Assembly (NCBI GenBank): GCA_002083475.1 | Contig: LWDI01000005.1 | Location: 1 to 13,764, forward strand | DNA: 13,764 nucleotides | DNA from: Proteobacteria bacterium SG_bin5 | GTDB lineage: Bacteria; Pseudomonadota; Alphaproteobacteria; Sphingomonadales; Sphingomonadaceae | Reading direction: 5' to 3' | Shown: positions 1-6,871 of the stretch, in pieces | Position numbering within the stretch: position 1 is the first letter of the stretch | How the letters are laid out: every line of letters starts with the position of its first letter | Notes under the pieces: generated by a model | What the model was told of the DNA's origin: nothing | The model's input: only the letters and a program-made list of their open reading frames with translations | Database searches by the model: none | Program-made: the position numbers and the translations under genes

Positions 1-130
1 AGGGCGACACCCCTCCACCATTCGCTACGCGACCACCGGCTTGCTTCGCAAGCCGGGCTACGGCGGATCACCTGCCCCCGGCAGGTGATTTGCCCGCCTA
101 CGCCCCCCTCCCCCTATGGGGGAGGAGCTT
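1..130 (+). repeat. Truncated copy of a structured intergenic repeat element
   Basis: This is a near-identical direct copy of positions 2462-2590. In 130 bases I count three substitutions and one single-base indel. The shared part keeps three strong hairpins: CCGGCTTGC/GCAAGCCGG, ATCACCTGCC/GGCAGGTGAT and a C-run/G-run stem ending in GGAGGAGCTT. The left half lies outside the window. It sits upstream of dut and contains no plausible gene. What it does is unknown; see the complete copy further on. Confidence 0.85.
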
Positions 131-220
131 TTTCCGTTGCCACTGGCTCGGTGTGATCGCCAACGGCGCTAAGCGCTTGCCGCTCGCCGGCGCACCTCGC
201 TAAGGCACGCGAGGTCTCGC

Positions 221-290
221 CATTGCGAGGCGGTGAGCCGGGCAAAGCCATCCAGCATGCCGAGATTGCTTCGCCTCGCTCGCTATGACG
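221..290. repeat. Degraded REP-like inverted repeat upstream of dut
   Basis: The left part reads CATTGCGAGGCGG and the right part, read on the minus strand, CATAGCGAGCGAGGCGAAGC. They form an imperfect inverted pair. The core CATTGCGAG...GCAATC resembles a palindromic repeat I recall from many proteobacterial intergenic regions; that is recall, not a search result. No gene is visible between the structured repeat at the left edge and dut, so this stretch is intergenic repeats plus, presumably, the dut promoter, which I could not identify. Confidence 0.45.
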
Positions 291-326
291 ATCCGTCCTT
301 TCGATCATCAATTTTAGGCGACCGCC

Positions 327-809
327 ATGAACCTCACCCCGCGCATCGAACTCAAGATCCTCGACCCCCGGCTGCATGAATGGGGCCCGCCGCGCTATCA
401 GACGCCGCTGTCGGCGGGGATCGATCTCCACGCCTGTATCGACGCGCCGCTCACGCTCCAGCCGCAGGCGCCGGCGGCACTCGTCCCCTCGGGCATCGCG
501 GTGCTGATGAACGACCCGCATCTGGTCGCTTTCCTGCTCGCGCGCTCGGGGCTGGGGCATCGCCATGGGCTCGTGCTCGGGCAAGCGGTGGGCACGATCG
601 ACGCCGATTATACCAATCAGATTTTCATCAGCGCCTGGCTGCGCACCCCGCCGGGCTCGGCGCCCTACACCATTCAGCCGGGCGACCGCATTGCCCAGCT
701 CGTCTTCCTGCCGATCGCGCGGCCCGAATTCGCGATCGTCGAGACGTTCAGCGCCACCACCGAACGCGGCGAGGCGGGCTTTGGATCGACCGGCGTGACC
801 GTGCGTTGA
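327..809 (+). CDS. dut: dUTP diphosphatase
   Basis: Hydrolyses dUTP to dUMP and pyrophosphate, keeping uracil out of DNA and supplying dUMP for thymidylate synthesis; cytoplasmic and trimeric in this family. The 160 residues carry all five dUTPase motifs in order: AGIDL (30-34), RSGLGHRHG (73-81), GTIDADY (89-95, with the catalytic Asp at 92), GDRIAQLVF (119-127) and the C-terminal RGEAGFGSTG (147-156). Length and motif spacing match the E. coli-type enzyme. After motif 3 the protein reads TNQ where E. coli has QGQ, a small difference away from the catalytic residue. The ATG has only a weak AGG about 9 bases upstream, but the N-terminal strand aligns with the family from here. It heads a same-strand group, with 33 bp before the next gene. 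Confidence 0.97.
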   Translation: MNLTPRIELKILDPRLHEWGPPRYQTPLSAGIDLHACIDAPLTLQPQAPAALVPSGIAVLMNDPHLVAFLLARSGLGHRHGLVLGQAVGTIDADYTNQIFISAWLRTPPGSAPYTIQPGDRIAQLVFLPIARPEFAIVETFSATTERGEAGFGSTGVTVR

Positions 810-842
810 TTCCACGCCGGGGGGCGTTCGAGAGGAGCGCCT

Positions 843-1202
843 TTGAGTCTGCTGGCCCTGTTGATCCAAATGCCGAGCCTGCCCGCCTGGGACGTGATGC
901 CGCCGCTGCGGCTGCGCCAGGAACGGCGCGTATCCCCCGCGTCGCACCAATTCGTCGGCGGGGAAGTCACGCGCGGGCGCTGCGGCAAGCCGCCGCCCGC
1001 GCCGCGACTGGCGGTCGACGTCGCGCTGCTCGTCACCCCGCGCGACACCGTCGTGGCGAGCGTGCCGCGCGCGATCGCCTGCCCCACGATCGAACAATAT
1101 GCGGCGGGGCTTGCGATTAGCTGGGCGCGGGGCAATCTCGCACCCCGCGCGCCCCGGATCGGCTGGTATCGCGTGCGGGTGGAGTTCGATTGGACGCGAT
1201 GA
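843..1202 (+). CDS. Small hypothetical protein, possibly exported, TTG start
   Basis: Not assigned to a named family. The proposed TTG start has a good AGGAG about 6 bases upstream, and the frame stays open to a TGA overlapping the next gene's ATG. The 119 residues begin with a short hydrophobic run (LSLLALLIQM), a weak signal peptide at best. A Pro/Arg-rich middle with Cys47 follows, then a more ordered C-terminal part holding Cys80 in ACPTIEQYAAGL and ending in an aromatic RVRVEFDW. The two cysteines could pair if the protein is periplasmic (inference). Its position in the coupled dut/E1-like/DsrE-like group argues that it is real. Antisense frames here are also open, as expected at this GC content, so coding potential alone is weak evidence. 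An internal ATG at codon 10 is an alternative start. Confidence 0.65.
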   Translation: MSLLALLIQMPSLPAWDVMPPLRLRQERRVSPASHQFVGGEVTRGRCGKPPPAPRLAVDVALLVTPRDTVVASVPRAIACPTIEQYAAGLAISWARGNLAPRAPRIGWYRVRVEFDWTR

Positions 1203-1957
1203 GCCTGAGCGACGCGCAACTCGATCGTTATGCGCGGCAATTGATCCTGAAGGAAATCGGCGGGGCGGGCCAGGCGGCGCTGCTCGGCGCGCACGTCGCC
1301 TTGGTCGGCGCGGGCGGAATCGGCGCGCCCGCCATCCCCTATCTGGCCGGCGCCGGAGTCGGCACGCTGACGGTGATCGACGACGATGTGGTGGCGCTCA
1401 GCAATCTCCACCGCCAGACATTATACGGTGTGGCGGATCTCGGGCGCCCCAAAGCGGCCGCGGCGGCGGCCGCGGTCGCGCGGCGCAACCCCGATGTCAC
1501 GGTGCGCGCGCACGTCGCGCGGCTCGACGCGGACAATGCGCATGCGCTGCTCGCCGAGGCGGACGTGGTGATCGACGGGTGCGACAATTTCGCCACGCGA
1601 TTGATCGTGGCCGACGCGGCGCTCGCGCGGCGCTTGCCCCTGGTCTCGGCGGCGGTCGGTCAGTTCGAGGGGCAGCTCGGCGTGTTTCGCGGCTGGGAGG
1701 CCGACAAGCCCTGTTATCGCTGCTTCGTCGGCGCCGATCCCGAGCGGGCGGGGACGAGCTGCGCCGAGGACGGCGTGCTCGGCGCGCTCACCGGGCTGCT
1801 CGGCAGCCTCGCCGCGCTCGAAGCGCTGCGGCTGATCGCCGGCTTCGGCACCGACAGCGCCGGGCGACTGCTGCTGATCGACGCGCTCGAGCTGCGCTTC
1901 CGCACGCTCGCCTTGCCCAAGGACCCGGGCTGCCCGGCGTGCGGCCGATGCGCCTGA
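1199..1957 (+). CDS. moeB: HesA/MoeB/ThiF family E1-like adenylyltransferase
   Basis: A 252-residue ubiquitin-activating-like enzyme that should adenylate the C-terminal Gly-Gly of a sulfur-carrier protein (MoaD in molybdopterin synthesis or ThiS in thiamine synthesis). Visible features are the nucleotide-binding GAGGIG (37-42), acidic DDD (61-63) followed by SNLHRQ (68-73) with the family Asn and Arg, Lys85, CDN (128-130), the zinc-binding pairs CYRC (172-175) and CPAC (245-248), and Cys188 at the position of the E1-type reactive cysteine. Length matches MoeB (about 250), and there is no C-terminal rhodanese domain. The ATG overlaps the upstream stop as ATGA; an in-frame TTG three codons earlier is less likely. 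The carrier partner is not in the window, so MoeB versus ThiF is not settled; alphaproteobacterial context favours MoeB. Confidence 0.9.
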   Translation: MSLSDAQLDRYARQLILKEIGGAGQAALLGAHVALVGAGGIGAPAIPYLAGAGVGTLTVIDDDVVALSNLHRQTLYGVADLGRPKAAAAAAAVARRNPDVTVRAHVARLDADNAHALLAEADVVIDGCDNFATRLIVADAALARRLPLVSAAVGQFEGQLGVFRGWEADKPCYRCFVGADPERAGTSCAEDGVLGALTGLLGSLAALEALRLIAGFGTDSAGRLLLIDALELRFRTLALPKDPGCPACGRCA

Positions 1958-2304
1958 CGGTGATCCTGATCGCGACCGACGGGGCGCGGGCGCGGGCGGC
2001 GCTGAGCCTCGCGCTCGCGGCGGCGGCGCTGGGCGAGCCGGCGTGCGTCTATGCGCATGAAGCCGCGGTCACGTGTTTCGCGGCGGCGCCGCGCGCGGAT
2101 GACGACGGCGCCGCGCTCGCCGCCGCCGGCCTGCCCGATCGCCGCGCCCTGCTGGCGATGGCGCAAGACGCCGGGGTCGCGCTGATCGCCTGCCAGACGG
2201 GGCTGGCGCTCACCGGGCTCGGCCTGCCCGATCTGGTCGCGGGGGTCGAGGCCGGGGGGATGGTGAGCCTGCTCCAGGCTGGCGGGCGGCTGGTGTGCGT
2301 TTAG
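1948..2304 (+). CDS. DsrE-like small protein, probable sulfur handling
   Basis: A 118-residue protein with an alternating beta/alpha pattern: the first strand RLTVILIAT, a long Ala-rich helix, then a strand running into ACQTGLAL with Cys82. This resembles DsrE/DsrF/peroxiredoxin-like proteins, whose conserved Cys carries persulfide sulfur; three further Cys are at 33, 43 and 117. The ATG lies inside the last four codons of the E1-like gene (10-bp overlap), so translation is probably coupled. Inference: it may pass sulfur to, or accept it from, a pathway using the E1-like enzyme. The DsrE assignment comes from fold pattern and Cys context, and it could be a stand-alone relative of unknown role. 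After the stop, about 30 bp remain before the structured repeat. Confidence 0.7.
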   Translation: MRLTVILIATDGARARAALSLALAAAALGEPACVYAHEAAVTCFAAAPRADDDGAALAAAGLPDRRALLAMAQDAGVALIACQTGLALTGLGLPDLVAGVEAGGMVSLLQAGGRLVCV

Positions 2305-2333
2305 ACTAGCTACTGATCATGTAGGTGCAGCTT

Positions 2334-2589
2334 AGCTCCTCCCCTGAAAGGGGAGTTCCGGGTCGGATCGTCCCCCGGACGATCCTAAACCGTGCGGGGC
2401 ACGGTTTACCCGGAACTGGCACCCGCAAAGTGGGTGACGGAGGGGTGTCCCCGGCAGTTTGAGGGCGATACCCCTCCACCATTCGCTACGCGACCACCGG
2501 CTTGCTTCGCAAGCCGGGCTCTGCGGATCACCTGCCCCCGGCAGGTGATTTGCCCGCCTACGCCCCCCTCCCCCTGTGGGGGAGGAGCT
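2334..2589 (+). repeat. Complete 256-bp structured repeat with 11-bp terminal inverted repeats
   Basis: The ends are perfect inverted repeats, AGCTCCTCCCC (2334-2344) and GGGGAGGAGCT (2579-2589). The interior is almost continuous stem-loops: 2339-2355; an 8-bp stem (2356-2363 with 2408-2415) enclosing two hairpins at 2365-2385 and 2387-2407; 2420-2436; 2439-2446 with 2470-2477; 2483-2493; 2497-2517; 2527-2549; and 2567-2585. The outermost inverted repeats compete with the first and last hairpins, so two global folds are possible. A second copy, cut by the window edge, is at 1-130. There is no credible protein; the frame crossing it (2392-2718) runs out of frame through pdxH. It could be a non-autonomous mobile element (MITE-like), a structured RNA or a REP-type composite. 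No clear target-site duplication is visible. Confidence 0.85.
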
Positions 2590-2653
2590 TGCGCGTCGGC
2601 ACCTGACCTACCCCGGTTCCCCCCGCGCCACTGCCGCGCTAAAGCGGCGGGCG

Positions 2654-3229
2654 ATGACCGATCCGTTTGCCCTGTTCCGCGCCTGGCTCACCGAAGCCGA
2701 GGCCAGCGAGCCCAATGATCCCAACGCCATGGCGCTCGCCACCGCCGATGCCACCGGGCGCCTCGGCCTGCGCATGGTACTGCTGAAAGGGCAGGACGCG
2801 CGCGGCTTCGTCTTCTACACCAATCTCGAAAGCCGCAAGGGCGGCGATCTCGCCGCGCATCCGCACGCCGCCTTGCTCTTCCACTGGAAGTCACTGCGCC
2901 GCCAGATCCGGATCGAAGGCCCGGTCCAGCCGGTAAGCGCCGAGGAAGCCGACGCCTATTTCGCGACCCGCCCGCGCGAATCGCAGCTCGGCGCCTGGGC
3001 GAGCGACCAGTCGCGCCCGCTCGACACCCGCGCGACCTTCGAGGCGCGCTTGGCGGACGTCACCGCGCGCTTCGCGGGGGCGCCGGTGCCGCGCCCGCCT
3101 TATTGGTCGGGCTTTCGCGTCGTGCCCGATCGGATCGAATTCTGGCAGGACCGCGACTATCGCCTCCACGAACGCCGCCTGTTCACCCGCGCGGGCGACG
3201 ATTGGACCGAGGGGCTGCTCTACCCATGA
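2654..3229 (+). CDS. pdxH: Pyridoxamine/pyridoxine 5'-phosphate oxidase
   Basis: An FMN-dependent oxidase converting pyridoxine or pyridoxamine 5'-phosphate to pyridoxal 5'-phosphate, the last step of PLP synthesis and salvage; a cytoplasmic homodimer in this family. The 191 residues include RMVLLKGQDARGFVFYTN (FMN-binding strands), the SRKG segment, RQIRIEG, the QSRPL segment and the C-terminal signature around FWQDRDYRLHERR. The ATG chosen gives the usual N-terminus (MTDPFALFRAWLTEAE). An in-frame start 26 codons upstream would lie at the end of the structured repeat and encode a non-family extension. The ribosome-binding site is weak. The stop overlaps the next ATG as ATGA, so the gene leads a coupled three-gene unit directly after the repeat. 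Confidence 0.96.
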   Translation: MTDPFALFRAWLTEAEASEPNDPNAMALATADATGRLGLRMVLLKGQDARGFVFYTNLESRKGGDLAAHPHAALLFHWKSLRRQIRIEGPVQPVSAEEADAYFATRPRESQLGAWASDQSRPLDTRATFEARLADVTARFAGAPVPRPPYWSGFRVVPDRIEFWQDRDYRLHERRLFTRAGDDWTEGLLYP

Positions 3230-4200
3230 GCGACAACCACCATCAGGCCGCCGTCGCGCATCGCGCCGCGCAAGGGCGGCTGACGCAAAGCGCGGCGATC
3301 GCGAGCGTCGGCACCGCCGCGCTGCTCATCGGGATCAAGGCCTATGCCGCCTGGCGCACCGGATCGGTCGCGATGCTCGCCTCGCTCGCCGATACCGGGC
3401 TCGATTTCGGCGCCTCGCTGATGACCTTGTTCGGGGTGCGCCTCGCCGCGCAGCCGGCGGACCAGGATCATCGCTTCGGCCATGGCAAGGCCGAAGCGTT
3501 GGTCGCCTTGTTCCAGGTCGCGCTGATCGGCGCCTCGGCGCTCGCGATCTTCGTGCGCGCCGTGCAGCGGCTGATGGCGCAGGAAGCGACCGCCGAGGCC
3601 GAATTCGGCATCATCGCCTCGCTGATCGCGGTCGGCCTCACGCTCGGCCTGCTCGCTTATCAGCGGCACGTGATCGCCAAGACCGGCTCGGTCGCGATCC
3701 GCGCCGATCATCTCCATTATCGCTCCGATCTGGTGCTGAACGTCGCGGTGATCGTCGCGCTCGCGCTCGATCATTTCATCGGCTGGGCGGGCGCCGATCC
3801 GGTGTTCGGCCTGGCGATCGCGCTGTGGCTGCTCTGGGGCGCGTGGCGCTCGTCGAACGACGCGATCGACCAGCTGATGGACAAGGAATGGCCCGAGGCG
3901 CGGCGGCGCGCCTTCGTCGAGGTCGCCAGCCGCCACCCGGCGGTGCGGGGCTTGCACGATCTGCGCACGCGCACCAGCGGATCGCATGATTTCGTGCAAT
4001 TCCACGTCTGGGTCGATCCGCAAATGTCGGTCGCCGCCGCGCATGACGTGGTCGAGCGGATCGAGCGCGATCTGGCGGCGGAATTTCCCGGGACCGAGGT
4101 GTTCATCCATCTCGATCCCGAAGGGCATATCGATCACCCCGGCAATGACCTCGTCGAGGCCGATCTCGTCGCCAAGCTGAAGGAGTTGAAGCCGCTGTGA
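3226..4200 (+). CDS. Cation diffusion facilitator, YiiP/FieF-like metal/H+ antiporter
   Basis: A 324-residue inner-membrane exporter for divalent metals (Zn2+, Fe2+ or similar) driven by protons. Transport-site residues match YiiP: Asp56 and Asp60 in SLADTGLD, and His164 and Asp168 in HYRSD. The second metal site is also present as Asp79, His82 and His86 in ADQDHRFGHGKAE. Hydrophobic segments lie near 24-42, 47-70, 95-113, 126-146, 170-184 and 190-206, followed by a cytoplasmic C-terminal domain with histidines in SGSHDFVQFHVW and VFIHLDPEGH. The start overlaps the pdxH stop and the stop overlaps the next GTG. Metal specificity cannot be read from the sequence; the YiiP-like set of Asp and His fits Zn2+, Fe2+ or Cd2+. 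No metal-responsive operator was seen. Confidence 0.95.
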   Translation: MSDNHHQAAVAHRAAQGRLTQSAAIASVGTAALLIGIKAYAAWRTGSVAMLASLADTGLDFGASLMTLFGVRLAAQPADQDHRFGHGKAEALVALFQVALIGASALAIFVRAVQRLMAQEATAEAEFGIIASLIAVGLTLGLLAYQRHVIAKTGSVAIRADHLHYRSDLVLNVAVIVALALDHFIGWAGADPVFGLAIALWLLWGAWRSSNDAIDQLMDKEWPEARRRAFVEVASRHPAVRGLHDLRTRTSGSHDFVQFHVWVDPQMSVAAAHDVVERIERDLAAEFPGTEVFIHLDPEGHIDHPGNDLVEADLVAKLKELKPL

Positions 4201-4994
4201 CCCGCCTGCCCTTCGCCCAAATCGACGCCTTCGCCGACCGCCCTTTCACCGGCAATCCCGCGGCGGTGATGCCGCTCGACGCCTGGCTCGACGATGCGCT
4301 GCTGCAGGCGATCGCCGCCGAGAACAACCTCAGCGAAACCGCCTTTCTGGTGCCCGACGCGAGCGGCGCGGCCGATTATGAACTGCGCTGGTTCACCCCC
4401 GCGGTCGAGGTTGTGCTGTGCGGCCATGCGACGCTCGCGAGCGGCCATTATCTGCTGAGCGCCGATCCGGGCCGCGAGCGCGTGACTTTCCGCACCCGCC
4501 GCGCCGGGCTGCTCGAGGTCGCGCGCGACGGCGAGGGCTATCGCATGGCGCTGCCCGCTTATCCCGCCGAGCCCCAGCCGCTCCCCGAAATTCTGGCCGC
4601 GCTCGGCGTGGCGGGGGCGGTCGAGACGCGCTGGCACCCGAACGGCTATGGGCTGGTGGTGCTGGAAAGCGCCGATCGAGTGCTGGCGCTCCGCCCCGAT
4701 TTCAAGGCGCTGGCGGCGAAGGGCGATATGCTCACGATCGTCACCGCGCCGGGCGCCGAGACCGATGTGGTGAGCCGCGTCTTCGCCGCCGGCGCGGGGA
4801 TCGACGAGGACCCGGTGACCGGCTCGGCGCATTCGGTGCTGACGCCTTATTGGGTCGAGCGGCTGGGGCGGCCGCGCTTCACCGCGTATCAGGCCTCTAA
4901 GCGCGGCGGCCATGTCGGGTGCGAGTTGGTCGGCGACCGCGCGGTGCTGCGCGGCCAAGCGGTGACGGTGATCGAGGGGGTGTTGCTTGTTTAG
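4197..4994 (+). CDS. PhzF family isomerase/epimerase-like protein
   Basis: A 265-residue member of the PhzF / diaminopimelate epimerase-like fold. Seen in the sequence are the N-terminal IDAFADRPFTGNPAAV, the catalytic Glu47 in NNLSETAF, CGHATLAS (75-82) and GIDEDPVTGSAH (201-212), the standard family landmarks. PhzF itself isomerises a phenazine precursor, but most chromosomal paralogues outside phenazine clusters have unknown substrates, and no phenazine genes occur here, so the reaction is left open. The GTG start overlaps the TGA of the transporter gene (GTGA), giving coupled translation as the third gene of the pdxH unit. Conserved sequence begins three residues in, so a later start is unlikely. 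Confidence 0.92.
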   Translation: MTRLPFAQIDAFADRPFTGNPAAVMPLDAWLDDALLQAIAAENNLSETAFLVPDASGAADYELRWFTPAVEVVLCGHATLASGHYLLSADPGRERVTFRTRRAGLLEVARDGEGYRMALPAYPAEPQPLPEILAALGVAGAVETRWHPNGYGLVVLESADRVLALRPDFKALAAKGDMLTIVTAPGAETDVVSRVFAAGAGIDEDPVTGSAHSVLTPYWVERLGRPRFTAYQASKRGGHVGCELVGDRAVLRGQAVTVIEGVLLV

Positions 4995-5025
4995 CCCGGG
5001 CTCAACGAACGGAGGCGGCGGTAGT

Positions 5026-5373
5026 TTAGGAAGCGCGCCTTCGACGCTTGGCTGCAGTCGCGCTTTCGCTCGCCTGATATTCGCTGGCCAAGCCCCATTT
5101 GGTACGTTGATCGAACCGCCGATCCCCGCGAAGACTCGCTGCCTTCAGCAAGCGGACGCCGCGCCAGAAGACAAAGCCTGCCCAGGCGCACGATAATAGG
5201 ATCGCAATAATCCACACTGGAGCCACAATCGCAGGGGTTAAATAGTGCTGCACAATAGCGGCGATGCCGATCGGCACCAGGAACAACAGGTGCGTAACCG
5301 ACTTACCCCTTTTGCTTAGGTCAGCGTCAACAAAGCGACGAATGCTCAGATACAAAGTTTGTTGGCGCCTCAC
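5026..5373 (-). CDS. Putative small two-helix membrane protein, unknown function
   Basis: Not recognised. The 115-residue frame starts at a GTG without a clear ribosome-binding site; an in-frame TTG seven codons in is an alternative. It has two hydrophobic stretches, roughly 27-46 (HLLFLVPIGIAAIVQHYL) and 50-71 (PVWIIAILLSCAWAGFVFW), and a very basic C-terminus (AAKRRRRAS). The hydrophobic/basic layout is what a real small inner-membrane protein would show. Local base composition is less GC-rich than the flanking genes, which makes a random long frame less likely and may mean recent acquisition. It is isolated, facing away from the PhzF gene and lying downstream of the serine hydrolase on the same strand with an 83-bp gap in which I see no feature. 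Confidence 0.5.
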   Translation of the reverse strand: MRRQQTLYLSIRRFVDADLSKRGKSVTHLLFLVPIGIAAIVQHYLTPAIVAPVWIIAILLSCAWAGFVFWRGVRLLKAASLRGDRRFDQRTKWGLASEYQASESATAAKRRRRAS

Positions 5374-5456
5374 TAGAAGATCATGCCACGTTTATAACGG
5401 CAGCGCCACACACTCTGCCGTCATTCGCGCAATGCGAGCATGAAATATACGAGCGC

Positions 5457-6500
5457 CTACCCCGTCACCCCCTTCACCACCTTACCCACGGCGACCTCGA
5501 CCGCGTGCAGCCGGTCCTCGCGGCTATTGCCGAGCCGCACCAGCACATAGCCATGCTCGCGCCCGTCGCGGCCACGCGCGCGGAAGGTAACGACATATTG
5601 CCCCAAATGCCCGTTCATCGAGGCGATCGGCGGTTGCCCCACTGCTTCGTCGGGGAAATGGTTGAGCCACGTCTGCCCACCATAGATCGCTTTCTTGGGC
5701 GAGGGCGTCTTCATGAAGGCGAGCCATTCGGGCGCGACGACTTGCGCGCCGCCCACCCCACGCCCGTCGAGCAACACCTGCCCCAGCGCGGCGAAATCGT
5801 TCAGATGCAGATGGATGAGCGAGCCGCCGATCTGCGTCCCCGCGCCGTCGAACTCGAGGAACGCCCCCGTGGCGCCCGCCGGGCGATAGAGCCGCTCGAA
5901 CGCGAAATCGCGATAGGCCGCCGCCCGCGCGCGTGGATCGCGGCTGGGGGTGAGCGTGCGCGCGACGATCTCGGCGAGGATGATCGTCGTGAGCGAACTA
6001 TATTCGAATTTTTCCCCCGGCGCGGCTTCGAGCGGCACCCCGATCGCGCGCGCCGCCATCTGCCGCGTGCCCGAGACGAACAGCACCTGGTTGGTGTCCG
6101 ATTTCTCGACCGGCTCGCCCACCTCGGTATGCTGGAGCCCCGAGGTCATGTTGAGCAAATGCCGCAGCGTGATTTGCGCGCGCGGGTCGCCCGGCTTCCG
6201 CCACTCGGCGATCGGCGCTGGGGCGTCGAGCGTCAGCTTGCCGTCGGCGACCAATTCGCCGACCAGCATCGCGGTCATCGTCTTGGCGGTCGACCAGCTG
6301 ATGAAGCGGTTGGCGTCCGAATAGCCCGGCGCATAATGTTTCGCGATCACCCGCCCATCCTCGACCAGGATCGCCGCGCGCGTGTCGCCCTGATCGGCGG
6401 CGAACAGCGGCGCGAGCGGATCGGGCCTTTGAGCGGGCACCGCGCTCCCCAAAGCGAGCGCGGCGACGGGGGCGAGCGCCAGGAGCGGCTTGCGTGTCAT
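5457..6500 (-). CDS. Exported serine hydrolase, beta-lactamase / NylB-like fold
   Basis: A 347-residue member of the class C beta-lactamase-related (PF00144-type) hydrolases, predicted periplasmic. From the ATG chosen there is a signal peptide (basic MTRK, hydrophobic LLALAPVAALALGSA, VPAQ cleavage area at about 20-24). The catalytic SxxK is S70-T-A-K73 in FISWSTAK, the second motif is Y167-S-S, and HLGQY (298-302) lies where the third motif is expected. It also has HLLNMTSGLQH (114-124), common in these hydrolases. The Y-S-S form and the lack of KTG fit the 6-aminohexanoate-dimer hydrolase/esterase branch rather than a true beta-lactamase, so antibiotic resistance should not be assumed. An upstream in-frame ATG at 6545 would add 15 residues reaching into the divergent gene and has no Shine-Dalgarno sequence. 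Confidence 0.9.
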   Translation of the reverse strand: MTRKPLLALAPVAALALGSAVPAQRPDPLAPLFAADQGDTRAAILVEDGRVIAKHYAPGYSDANRFISWSTAKTMTAMLVGELVADGKLTLDAPAPIAEWRKPGDPRAQITLRHLLNMTSGLQHTEVGEPVEKSDTNQVLFVSGTRQMAARAIGVPLEAAPGEKFEYSSLTTIILAEIVARTLTPSRDPRARAAAYRDFAFERLYRPAGATGAFLEFDGAGTQIGGSLIHLHLNDFAALGQVLLDGRGVGGAQVVAPEWLAFMKTPSPKKAIYGGQTWLNHFPDEAVGQPPIASMNGHLGQYVVTFRARGRDGREHGYVLVRLGNSREDRLHAVEVAVGKVVKGVTG

Positions 6501-6525
6501 GCCGCCCACGATAAGGTGGCGGGTG

Positions 6526-6864
6526 ATGATGGCAAGGCGGATCATGCTGGGGGCGGCGCTGCTGCTGATCGCGGGGGCGGTGGCGGCCTGGGCCTATCTT
6601 GAGCAGCGCCGCGCGCAGCTCGAACTCGGCGTCGGCTATGCCGCGCGCGTCGCCTGCGCGTGCCGCTATATCGGCGATCGCCCGCTCCAGCAGTGCTACA
6701 AGGATTTCGAGCCGGGGATGGAAGTGATCCGCCTCGCCGAGGACGCCGCGACCAAGAGCGTCACCGCCTCGATCCCGCTGATCGCCAGCCGCCGCGCGAC
6801 CTTCGACCCGCTGCTCGGCTGCCAGGCCGAGCCGTTCAAGGGCGCGCCGCTCGAGGTCCATTGA
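6526..6864 (+). CDS. Small membrane-anchored cysteine-containing protein, unknown function
   Basis: No named family recognised. AAGGTGG lies about 6 bases before the ATG at 6526; a second ATG follows immediately. The 112 residues start with a basic MMARR and a single hydrophobic helix (about 7-24), so the rest is probably periplasmic and tethered. The soluble part has four Cys: 44 and 46 in ACACRY, 57 in QQCYKD and 99 in LGCQ, which could form two disulfides. It diverges from the serine hydrolase with only 25 bp between the start codons, so the two share a promoter region and may be co-regulated or functionally linked (inference). It converges on the cyclophilin gene across a hairpin. Confidence 0.75.
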   Translation: MMARRIMLGAALLLIAGAVAAWAYLEQRRAQLELGVGYAARVACACRYIGDRPLQQCYKDFEPGMEVIRLAEDAATKSVTASIPLIASRRATFDPLLGCQAEPFKGAPLEVH

Positions 6865-6871
6865 CCCGCGC

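Noticed and set aside
114..1097. Long minus-strand open frame (327 codons) opposite dut and the next gene
   Set aside because: Rich in Arg/Ala/Gly with no family features; it is the antisense shadow of GC-rich coding sequence. dut has all five motifs on the plus strand.
2392..2718. Plus-strand open frame inside the structured repeat running into pdxH
   Set aside because: It crosses repeat hairpins and overlaps pdxH out of frame, and has low-complexity Pro/Cys content with no recognisable domain.
5457..6500. True beta-lactamase conferring antibiotic resistance
   Set aside because: The second motif is YSS and no KTG box is visible, fitting the esterase/NylB-like branch instead.
5505..6602. 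365-codon plus-strand frame opposite the serine hydrolase
   Set aside because: The minus strand has a signal peptide and SxxK/YSS motifs; the plus frame has none and would overlap the small cysteine gene out of frame.
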